A stretch of DNA of 64,000 nt from Streptomyces xanthophaeus. Its GTDB lineage: Bacteria; Actinomycetota; Actinomycetes; Streptomycetales; Streptomycetaceae. Shown in pieces: positions 51,785 through 64,000 of the stretch; the first letter of the stretch is position 1, and each line of letters begins with the position of its first letter. Under the pieces are notes generated by a model that did not search any database, had not been told where the DNA came from, and saw only the letters and a program-made list of their open reading frames with translations. The stretch is taken from assembly GCF_000725805.1 (NCBI RefSeq), contig NZ_JOFT01000040.1:3167-67166 (forward strand), written 5' to 3'. The translations under genes and the position numbers were made by a program.

Positions 51785-54583
51785 CTACGGCTGGACCTCG
51801 CCCCGGATGACGGCGAGCACCCCGTCCAGCTCGTCGGCCTTCAGCAGCACGTCACGCGCCTTCGATCCCTCGCTCGGGCCGACGATCCCGCGCGACTCCA
51901 TCAGGTCCATGAGCCGGCCCGCCTTGGCGAAGCCCACGCGGAGCTTGCGCTGGAGCATCGAGGTGGAGCCGAACTGGGTGGTGACCACCAGCTCCGCCGC
52001 CTGGCAGAGCAGGTCCAGGTCGTCGCCGATGTCCTCGTCGATCTCCTTCTTCTGCTTCTGCCCGACGGTCACGTCGTCCCGGAAGACGGGCGCCATCTGG
52101 TCCTTGCAGTGCTGGACGATCCCGGCGATCTCGTCCTCGGTGACGAAGGCGCCCTGGAGCCGGACCGGCTTGTTCGCCCCCATCGGGAGGAACAGCCCGT
52201 CGCCCTTGCCGATCAGCTTCTCGGCGCCCGGCTGGTCCAGGATGACCCGGCTGTCGGCGAGCGAGGAGGTGGCGAACGCGAGCCGCGAGGGCACGTTCGC
52301 CTTGATCAGGCCGGTGACCACGTCCACCGACGGCCGCTGGGTGGCGAGCACCAGGTGGATGCCGGCCGCACGGGCCAGCTGCGTGATGCGGACGATCGAG
52401 TCCTCCACGTCGCGCGGGGCCACCATCATCAGGTCCGCGAGCTCGTCGACGATCACCAGCAGGTACGGGTACGGGCTGAGCTCCCGCTCGCTGCCCGGCG
52501 GCAGTTTGATCTTGCCGTCCCGGATCGCCTGGTTGAAGTCGTCGATGTGCCGGTAGCCGAAGGCCGCGAGGTCGTCGTAGCGCAGGTCCATCTCGCGCAC
52601 GACCCACTGGAGGGCCTCGGCGGCCCGCTTCGGGTTGGTGATGATCGGCGTGATCAGGTGCGGGATGCCTTCGTACGCCGTCAGCTCGACCCGCTTGGGG
52701 TCGACCAGCACCATCCGGACGTCCTCCGGGGTGGCCCGGACCATGACCGAGGTGATCAGGCAGTTGATGCACGAGGACTTGCCGGAGCCGGTGGCCCCGG
52801 CCACCAGCACGTGCGGCATCTTGGCGAGGTTGGCCATGACGTAGCCGCCCTCGACGTCCTTGCCGAGCGCGACCAGCATCGGGTGGTCGTCCTCGGCCGC
52901 GTCCGCGAGGCGCAGGACGTCGCCCAGGTTGACCATCTCGCGGTCGGTGTTCGGGATCTCGATGCCGACCGCCGACTTGCCCGGGATGGGGCTGATGATC
53001 CGGACGTCCGGCGAGGCCACGGCGTAGGCGATGTTCTTCGCCAGCGCCGTGATCCGCTCGACCTTCACCGCGGGGCCGAGCTCCACCTCGTAGCGGGTGA
53101 CCGTCGGGCCCCGGGTGAAGCCGGTGACCTTCGCGTCGACCTTGAACTCCATGAAGACGTTGGTCAGCGAGGCGACCACCGCGTCGTTGGCGGCGCTACG
53201 GGTCTTGCCCGGCCCGCCGCGCTCCAGCAGGTCGAGCGAGGGCAGGGCGTACGTGATGTCCCCGCGCAGCTGGAGCTGCTCGGCGCGCGGCGGCAGCGGC
53301 TGGGCCGGCGGCGGGGTCTTGGTCAGGTCCGGCACGGACAGGGTCCCGGAGGCCGCCGCGGTGGTGGCGTTCGGCTGCTCGGACCGGGCGGCTGCCGGCG
53401 GCCGGGGAGCCGCGGACGGTACGGGGCGCTCCTCGCGGGCCGGCGGCACCGGAGCCGTGTTCTCCGCGCCCTCGCCCGGGGCGGAGATGCCCTGGGTGAG
53501 GTCGGCGACCAGCGGGGAGGGCGGCAGCCCCCCGTACACCGCGCCGTCCAGCGCGGCTGCCGCCGCCGCGGCCACGTCCACGGCGTCCATCTCCCGGTCC
53601 ACGGCCGGCCGGGCCGAGGCCCTGCGCGGCCGTCGGCGCCGGGCCAGGGCCGCCTCCTCGGCGGCGTCCGCCGGGTCCCCCGGGCCCGCCCCGGCCCCCG
53701 TACGGGCCCGCCACTGCTCGGGGTCGTGCCGCTCGGCGGCGCCGGGCGCGCCCTCGGCGGCCCCGTACTCCCCGTACTCCTCGTCGTACTCGTTCGGGGC
53801 GATGATCCCGAGCCGGATGCCGAGGCTGCGCAGCCGCTGCGGGATCGCGTTGACCGGGGTCGCGGTGACCACGAGCAGCCCGAAGACCGTCAGCAGCACC
53901 AGCATGGGCACCGCCAGCGGCGCACCCATGGTGAAGATCAGCGGCTTGGAGGCGCCCCACCCGATGAGCCCGCCCGCGTTCTGCATCGCGGTGGTGCCCT
54001 CGTCGCGGCCGGGCGCCCCGCAGGCGATGTGCACCAGGCCGAGGATCCCGACGACCAGGGCGGAGAGCCCGATGCCGATGCGGCCGTTGGCGTCGGTCTC
54101 CTCGGGGTGGCGGATGAACCGGGCCGCCATGACCCCGAGCAGCACCGGCACGAGCAGATCCAGTCGCCCGAAGGCACCCGTGACCAGCATGGTGACCAGA
54201 TCCCCGACGGGACCGCTCAGGTTCGACCAGGTTCCGGCGGCCACTATCAGCGCGAGGGCCAGCAGCAGCAGCGCGACCCCGTCCTTGCGGTGGGCGGGGT
54301 CGAGGTTCTTGGCCCCGCGGCCGACGCCGCGCAGGATGGCGCCGACCGCGTGGGCGCAGCCCAGCCAGACGGCGCGCACCAGCCGCACCACACCCCCGGT
54401 CGGGGAGGGCGGGGGCTTGACCGCAGCCTTCTTGGCCGGGGGACGCTTGGCCGCCGCGGCCTTCTTCGCCGGGGGCTTGCGCGCGGGAGCCGCCTTCTTC
54501 GCCGGCGCCGTCGTACGGCCGGTGCGGCCCTTCGCGGTGCCCGCGGTGCTCGGGGAACCCTTGCCGGACGTACTTGAGGCCAT
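51785..54583 (-). CDS. ftsK: DNA translocase FtsK/SpoIIIE
   Basis: A 932-residue septal DNA pump. The N-tail is Lys/Ala/Pro-rich (KKAAPARKPPAKKAA), like a histone H1 tail. Four membrane helices lie between about residues 95 and 290, followed by a Pro/Ala linker to about 490. The motor has Walker A GATGSGKSS (Lys near 602), Walker B LLVIVDELADLMM and ATQRPSVDVVTGLIKANVPS. The C-terminal gamma winged-helix domain, residues about 865-932, reads KOPS-like sites. The start gives no good ribosome-binding site. Chromosome partition during sporulation is the known role in Streptomyces. Confidence 0.97.
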   Translation of the reverse strand: MASSTSGKGSPSTAGTAKGRTGRTTAPAKKAAPARKPPAKKAAAAKRPPAKKAAVKPPPSPTGGVVRLVRAVWLGCAHAVGAILRGVGRGAKNLDPAHRKDGVALLLLALALIVAAGTWSNLSGPVGDLVTMLVTGAFGRLDLLVPVLLGVMAARFIRHPEETDANGRIGIGLSALVVGILGLVHIACGAPGRDEGTTAMQNAGGLIGWGASKPLIFTMGAPLAVPMLVLLTVFGLLVVTATPVNAIPQRLRSLGIRLGIIAPNEYDEEYGEYGAAEGAPGAAERHDPEQWRARTGAGAGPGDPADAAEEAALARRRRPRRASARPAVDREMDAVDVAAAAAAALDGAVYGGLPPSPLVADLTQGISAPGEGAENTAPVPPAREERPVPSAAPRPPAAARSEQPNATTAAASGTLSVPDLTKTPPPAQPLPPRAEQLQLRGDITYALPSLDLLERGGPGKTRSAANDAVVASLTNVFMEFKVDAKVTGFTRGPTVTRYEVELGPAVKVERITALAKNIAYAVASPDVRIISPIPGKSAVGIEIPNTDREMVNLGDVLRLADAAEDDHPMLVALGKDVEGGYVMANLAKMPHVLVAGATGSGKSSCINCLITSVMVRATPEDVRMVLVDPKRVELTAYEGIPHLITPIITNPKRAAEALQWVVREMDLRYDDLAAFGYRHIDDFNQAIRDGKIKLPPGSERELSPYPYLLVIVDELADLMMVAPRDVEDSIVRITQLARAAGIHLVLATQRPSVDVVTGLIKANVPSRLAFATSSLADSRVILDQPGAEKLIGKGDGLFLPMGANKPVRLQGAFVTEDEIAGIVQHCKDQMAPVFRDDVTVGQKQKKEIDEDIGDDLDLLCQAAELVVTTQFGSTSMLQRKLRVGFAKAGRLMDLMESRGIVGPSEGSKARDVLLKADELDGVLAVIRGEVQP

Positions 54584-54745
54584 GGGCCCGAGATTACCGG
54601 TGCGCGTGCCGGTGGACACGCGTGCCCACCCCTTCACCCGTTCGTGTCGTCCGCTCCGTAGGCGCTTTGACGCACCGCCAGACCTGACGCACTCCCAGGC
54701 GGCCACCGCCCCGGCCCGCTTCGCGGGCAGGACGGGGCCTCCTGC

Positions 54746-55429
54746 TCAGCCCTGCGCGGGCATCATGGTCGCACCGCCGCCGGCCCCGGGCTCGAGCGCG
54801 TCCAGCGCCCGCCGCAGCCCGGTGAGCTTGCGCTCCAGGTGGGCGGCCGTGGCCACCACCCCGGTGTCGGCCGATTCCTCGCCGAGCTGCTTGGTCAGCG
54901 CCTCGGCCTGCTCCTCGACCGCCGCGAGCCGCGCGGAGAGCTCGGCCAGCAGGCCTGCCGTCTCCTTGCTGCCGTCGGAGCCGTTCGGGCTGCCACCCTC
55001 CAACTGGAGCCGCAGCAGGGCCGCCTGCTCCCGCAGCTGGCAGTTCTTCGTGTAGAGCTCCACGAACACCGAGACCTTGGCCCGCAGCACCCACGGGTCG
55101 AAGGGCTTCGAGATGTAGTCCACCGCACCCGCCGCGTAGCCGCGGAACGTGTGGTGCGGACCGTGGTTGATCGCGGTGAGGAAGATGATCGGGATGTCCC
55201 GGGTCCGCTCACGCCGCTTGATGTGCGCGGCCGTCTCGAACCCGTCCATTCCCGGCATCTGCACATCCAGCAGGATGACCGCGAAATCGTCCGTCAGCAG
55301 CGCCTTGAGCGCTTCCTCCCCTGACGACGCCCGGACCAGTGTCTGATCGAGCGCGGAGAGGATGGCCTCCAGCGCCAGCAGATTCTCCGGCCGGTCGTCG
55401 ACCAGGAGGATCTTGGCCTTCTGCACCAT
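54746..55429 (-). CDS. osaB: Response regulator OsaB with C-terminal coiled coil
   Basis: A 227-residue response regulator: receiver with DD at 11-12, phospho-acceptor Asp55 in VILLDVQMPGMDGFE and the switch Lys in ISKPFDPWVL. No DNA-binding domain is present; residues 130-227 are helical and coiled-coil-like (LLAELSARLAAVEEQAEALT). ATG follows GAGGAGG. In S. coelicolor the gene here, osaB, is needed for growth and aerial development on high osmolarity medium, with OsaA as likely kinase. It lies 271 bp downstream of osaA on the same strand. That region has no gene and I fixed no promoter in it. Confidence 0.9.
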   Translation of the reverse strand: MVQKAKILLVDDRPENLLALEAILSALDQTLVRASSGEEALKALLTDDFAVILLDVQMPGMDGFETAAHIKRRERTRDIPIIFLTAINHGPHHTFRGYAAGAVDYISKPFDPWVLRAKVSVFVELYTKNCQLREQAALLRLQLEGGSPNGSDGSKETAGLLAELSARLAAVEEQAEALTKQLGEESADTGVVATAAHLERKLTGLRRALDALEPGAGGGATMMPAQG

Positions 55430-55700
55430 GCCTCCTCCTCGCCCCGGCATGGGGGCTCCCCGGCTCCTGGCTCCGGCCTGTACGCCGGGCCCCGCCCCAG
55501 AGGACGGCATCCTTGCGCCGTCCGTCCTTGTGCCGGTCATCGTAGCCCCAGTCCCGAGATCGCCACACCCTGTCACCAAGATGTCACTGTGCACGAAGCA
55601 GAAACGTGGTGGGAGAGCAGAAGGTTCCCCGTTTACCGCCCTCCCACACCGCTACGGCCACAGTGCGTCAGCAATTGGTATCAGTACGCTCCCACGGCGA

Positions 55701-60962
<5,262 letters not shown>

Positions 60963-61189
60963 CGTGTCCCTCCCGAAAGGGTCGACCACTGTTCCACCGG
61001 ACACCTGCTCGTCACGAGCCGGCTCTCCAAGCCTGCCCAGTGTTTCACCCTGGCCGAACCCGGCCATAACACTTCGGCACCATCGCACACCCGCCGTACC
61101 CTGCGGGTGGAATCCCCGACGACGGCACCATGCCGACCGCGAAGGTAAGTAACCTGGCACCCGATGTCCAACCGCGTCGAAGGAGACTC

Positions 61190-63709
61190 GTGATCACGGC
61201 ACGGGCGGCTGCCAGTTTCGACCCCCTCGGACGTTCGGTCGCCGCAGCCCGCGCGTTCGTCCGCGACACCCTGCAAGGCTGGGGCTTCGCGGACATCGTC
61301 GACGACGCGGTGGTCCTCACCAGCGAGCTCGTCACCAATGCCGTGGTCCATGCCGGAACCCGGGCCGAGGTGCTCTGCCTGCGCGCCGAGGACGGCGTAC
61401 GGGTCGAGGTCGCCGACCGGTACCCGGAGCGCGAGCTCCCCCTCCAGCACCCCGGCGAGCGCCCCTACGCCGACCCCGACCGCGAGAACGGCCGCGGGCT
61501 CATGCTCTGCGCCGCCCTCGCCACCCGCTGGGGCGTCGAGTACACCGCCACCCACAAACACGTGTGGTTCCGCCTCGACCTCCCAGACCGGCCGGTCGGT
61601 ACCCGCTCGGCGGGCCCGCTCGTCCCCGACCGCCTGCTGCCCCTCGCCGACAGCAGGGTCCGCGTCGCCGTCGTCCAGATCGACTCCTCCGACTCCGTCT
61701 CCGCCTGGAACGAGGACGCCGAGCACATCTTCGGCCACCCCGCCCAGAAGGCCGTCGGCCGTCCGCTGGCCGAGCTGGCCGCCTGGCCCCAGACCCCCGG
61801 CACCGGCACCGGCATCGCCGAGGCCCTGCGCCTGTCCCGCTGGGAGGGCAGCTACGGCATCCGCGGCGCCGACGGCCGCGTCATCCCCGTCTACGCCTCC
61901 CACCTGCGGGTCCGCGATGCCCACGGGGAGCCGTCCATCGTCTGCCTCCTCGTCCACGACGACGAGCGCGCCCTGCTCCAGAGCCCCGCACGGGTCCCCG
62001 CGGACAGCAGCCAGCTCACCGAGTCCCGCCCGGACCCCTTCGAGGTCTTCATCGGCTCCCCCGCCCCCGACGACCTCGACGGCCTCCTCCAGCGCACCGT
62101 CGAACGTGCCCGCGACCTCCTCGACGCCGACTCGGCCTTCCTCCTGCTGGCCACCGACGACGAGACCGAGCTGGAGGTCCGCGCCACCACCGGGCTGCCC
62201 TCCACCCGCCAGCGCTTCGCCCGCGTCCCCGTGGAGGCAGGAACCAACCGGTACGGCTCCGCCCGGATGCCCGCCGTCCACGACGACCTCGCCGCCGTCC
62301 CCGGAGCCGTCCCGCTCCTGGAGGCGACCGGCATGCGCTCGGCGGTCACCGTGCCCCTCAAGGTCGAGGGCCGCCTCACCGGCTCCCTCGGCGTCGCCGC
62401 CGAGGTCCCGGGCCGCTACTCCAACGAAGAGGCCCTGCGCCTCCAGTTCGCCGCCGACCGGATCGCCCTCGCGGTGGAATCCGCCCGGCTCGGCGAGCTG
62501 GAACGGCTGCGCCGCGGCTCCCTCTCCTTCCTCGTCGAGGCCTCCGACCTGCTGGCCGGCACCCTCGACCGGGACCAGACCCTGGCCCTCATGGCCCAGA
62601 TGACCGTCCCGACCCTGGCCACCTGGTGCGCGGTCTACACGATCGCCGACCCGGCCTCGGACCCGTACCTCGCCTACGTCCTGCACGAGGACGAGGAGCG
62701 CATCGACGGCCTGAAGGCCCTCCTCTCCCGGGTCAGCCCGCCGGAGCCGGTCCGTGAGGCCGGCGCCCGCCCCTGGCCGGAAGCGGCCTTGGCGGTCGGC
62801 GGCGAGACCGTCGTGCTGCCCCTCCTCGCACGCAACCGCGTGATCGGCATGCTGACCCTGGGCAAGCCCAGCGAGGAGCACTTCCGCCAGGAGATCCTCG
62901 AACTCGCCGAGGACCTCTCCCGCCGGGCCGCCCTCGCCCTGGACAATGCCCGCCTCTACTCCGAGCGCACCGCCATCAGCCGGTCGCTGCAGCGCAGCCT
63001 GCTGCCGCCCGGCTCCCCCGCCATCCCCGGCATGGAGGTCGAGGTCATCTACCGCGCCGCCGGCGAGGGCAACGAGGTGGGCGGCGACTTCTACGACGTC
63101 TTCCCCATCCGCGAGGGTGTGTACGGCTTCGCCATCGGCGACGTCTGCGGCACGGGCCCGGAGGCCGCCGCGGTCACCGGCCTCGCCCGGCACGCCCTGC
63201 GCCTGCTGGCCCGCGAGGGCCTCGGCGGCCCTGCCGTCCTGGAGCGGCTGAACGCCGCCATCCTCGACGAGGGCGCCCGCAGCCGCTTCCTCACCCTGCT
63301 CTACGGGGAGCTGCACCCCCAGCCCGACGGCGGCGCCCTGATGAAGGTCGTCTGCGCCGGTCACCCGCTGCCCCTGCGGCTGCGCCCGAGCGGTGAGGTC
63401 GTCCCGGCCGCGGACCCGCAGCCGCTGCTCGGCGTGATGGAGGACCTCGACCTCTACGAGCAGACCCTCACCCTCGACCCGGGTGACGTGCTGCTCTGCG
63501 TCACCGACGGCGTCACCGAGCGCCGCGAGGGCGCCCGCATGCTGGGGGACGACGGCCTCGCCGAGGTCCTCACCACCTGCACGGGCCTCACTGCGGGCGC
63601 GGTCGCCTCCCGGGTCCTGAGGGCGGTGGAACGCTTCGCGGCCGAACCCGCTTCTGACGACATGGCGATCCTCGCCTTCCGCGTACCGCAGCCCCGCGAG
63701 GGCGACTGA
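61190..63709 (+). CDS. osaC: OsaC-type multidomain regulator (RsbW-PAS-GAF-GAF-PP2C)
   Basis: An 839-residue signalling protein. Order: an RsbW-type HATPase/anti-sigma kinase (1-125; ELVTNAVVHAG and DRENGRGLML), PAS (about 145-260), two GAF domains (about 290-440 and 450-600) and a SpoIIE/RsbU PP2C phosphatase (about 615-835; NEVGGDFYDVF, IGDVCGTG, SDDMAILAF). GTG chosen because AAGGAG lies 5 bases before it; an ATG 60 bases upstream lacks a site. In S. coelicolor OsaC acts on the osmotic-stress sigma factor SigB. It is divergent from osaA by 227 bp. Its fold combines a kinase and a phosphatase in one chain. Confidence 0.92.
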   Translation: MITARAAASFDPLGRSVAAARAFVRDTLQGWGFADIVDDAVVLTSELVTNAVVHAGTRAEVLCLRAEDGVRVEVADRYPERELPLQHPGERPYADPDRENGRGLMLCAALATRWGVEYTATHKHVWFRLDLPDRPVGTRSAGPLVPDRLLPLADSRVRVAVVQIDSSDSVSAWNEDAEHIFGHPAQKAVGRPLAELAAWPQTPGTGTGIAEALRLSRWEGSYGIRGADGRVIPVYASHLRVRDAHGEPSIVCLLVHDDERALLQSPARVPADSSQLTESRPDPFEVFIGSPAPDDLDGLLQRTVERARDLLDADSAFLLLATDDETELEVRATTGLPSTRQRFARVPVEAGTNRYGSARMPAVHDDLAAVPGAVPLLEATGMRSAVTVPLKVEGRLTGSLGVAAEVPGRYSNEEALRLQFAADRIALAVESARLGELERLRRGSLSFLVEASDLLAGTLDRDQTLALMAQMTVPTLATWCAVYTIADPASDPYLAYVLHEDEERIDGLKALLSRVSPPEPVREAGARPWPEAALAVGGETVVLPLLARNRVIGMLTLGKPSEEHFRQEILELAEDLSRRAALALDNARLYSERTAISRSLQRSLLPPGSPAIPGMEVEVIYRAAGEGNEVGGDFYDVFPIREGVYGFAIGDVCGTGPEAAAVTGLARHALRLLAREGLGGPAVLERLNAAILDEGARSRFLTLLYGELHPQPDGGALMKVVCAGHPLPLRLRPSGEVVPAADPQPLLGVMEDLDLYEQTLTLDPGDVLLCVTDGVTERREGARMLGDDGLAEVLTTCTGLTAGAVASRVLRAVERFAAEPASDDMAILAFRVPQPREGD

Positions 63710-63784
63710 CGTCCCCCGGGCGGGCCGGCACCGGCCTGCCCGCCCGTCATCCCAGCCGTCCTTGGTACGAAAGCAGCAGAACGC

Positions 63785-63820
63785 AAAAAAGGCCCCCGCC
63801 AGATGGCGGGGGCCTTTTTT
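63785..63820. terminator. Bidirectional intrinsic terminator
   Basis: A perfect stem, A6-GGCCCCCGCC / GGCGGGGGCC-T6, with loop AGAT between osaC and the tRNA-Thr/5S unit. A-runs and T-runs on both sides let it serve both strands. It is the most classical terminator in the window. Confidence 0.93.
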
Positions 63821-63822
63821 CT

Positions 63823-63898
63823 TGGAGCCCTTTAACGGAATCGAACCGTTGACCTTCTCCTTACCATGGAGACGCTCTACCGACTGAGCTAAAAGGGC
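63823..63898 (-). tRNA. tRNA-Thr (anticodon GGT)
   Basis: The minus strand folds as a complete cloverleaf: acceptor GCCCTTT pairing with AAAGGGC, D arm AGCTCAGTCGGTAGAGC, anticodon stem TCTCC/GGAGA around loop ATGGTAA (anticodon GGT), and T arm ACGGTTCGATTCCGT. The body ends at 63826 and CCA is encoded (63823-63825). It starts about 5 bases after the 5S rRNA end, so it is probably part of the rRNA operon transcript. Confidence 0.95.
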
Positions 63899-63903
63899 GG
63901 GTT

Positions 63904-64000
63904 GTTCGGCGGCGTCCTACTCTCCCACAGGGTCCCCCCTGCAGTACCATCGGCGCTGAAAGGCTTAGCTTCCGGGTTCGGAATGTAACCGGGCGTTTCC
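63904..64000 (-). rRNA. rrf: 5S ribosomal RNA (5' end beyond window)
   Basis: The minus strand matches Streptomyces 5S rRNA from GGAAACGCCCGGTTACATTC through CCGAACCCGGAAGCTAAGCC and GCGCCGATGGTACTGCAGGG to the end GACGCCGCCGAAC. About 97 of roughly 117-120 nucleotides are inside; the 5' end is cut off. It marks the 3' end of an rRNA operon that continues beyond the window. The exact 3' nucleotide is uncertain by a few bases. Confidence 0.96.

Noticed and set aside
61096..61101. GGGTAC on the minus strand upstream of osaA as a SigB -10 box
   Set aside because: No GNNT element lies 14-16 bases upstream, so it does not meet the SigB promoter form.

Overview
The window is chromosomal DNA of a high-GC actinomycete, almost certainly a Streptomyces. 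Codons end in G or C throughout, GTG starts are common, and one gene carries a rare TTA codon. The gene order (hflX, rsh, dapF, miaA, miaB, gluKR-gluABCD, recX-recA, lhr, nei, clgR-cinA-pgsA-rimO, ftsK, osaBAC) matches what I recall of the Streptomyces coelicolor core chromosome. No insertion sequence, prophage, integron or CRISPR array was seen. I regard the window as core genome, with its novelty in regulatory DNA and in one very repetitive kinase.

Layout. 1-12 kb: ribosome and stress housekeeping. This holds hflX (cut by the left edge), a secreted M1 peptidase, a RelA/SpoT homologue, dapF, the tRNA-A37 pair miaA and miaB, two small proteins and an orphan TAXI binding protein. 12-18 kb: a sugar module with a ROK protein and LacI repressor divergent from a GH5-type hydrolase and a secreted GH85 endo-N-acetylglucosaminidase, suggesting N-glycan use. 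18-24 kb: the glutamate-sensing two-component pair gluK-gluR divergent from the uptake operon gluABCD, with 11-bp direct repeats between them and large hairpins between the transporter genes. 24-30 kb: an FAD monooxygenase, a cysteine-rich leader peptide before cysteine dioxygenase and rhodanese, and a FtsX-type permease. 30-36 kb: recX-recA with a two-promoter DNA-damage control region, an AraC/VOC pair, an S66 peptidase, a lipoprotein, an HTH/Clp_N protein with a palindromic operator, and an AI-2E family membrane protein.

36-47 kb: DUF3046, a terpene-cyclase-fold-like protein, azlCD with an AraC regulator, the giant Lhr helicase, a lipoprotein, a Nei/Fpg glycosylase, an SDR and a small membrane protein with a TTA codon. 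47-55 kb: clgR, cinA, pgsA, rimO, a RodZ-like HTH membrane protein and ftsK. 55-63.7 kb: the osmoadaptation locus osaB, osaA (poly-HAMP hybrid kinase, nine 92-residue repeats) and osaC (RsbW-PAS-GAF-GAF-PP2C). The right edge holds a bidirectional terminator, tRNA-Thr(GGT) and the 3' part of a 5S rRNA, the end of an rRNA operon on the minus strand.

How it works together. Several units deal with stress sensing: (p)ppGpp metabolism, DNA damage (recA, recX, lhr, nei, clgR), osmotic stress (osaABC) and nutrient sensing (gluKR, cysteine leader). Functions are assigned from motifs and family knowledge only; no database search was run.
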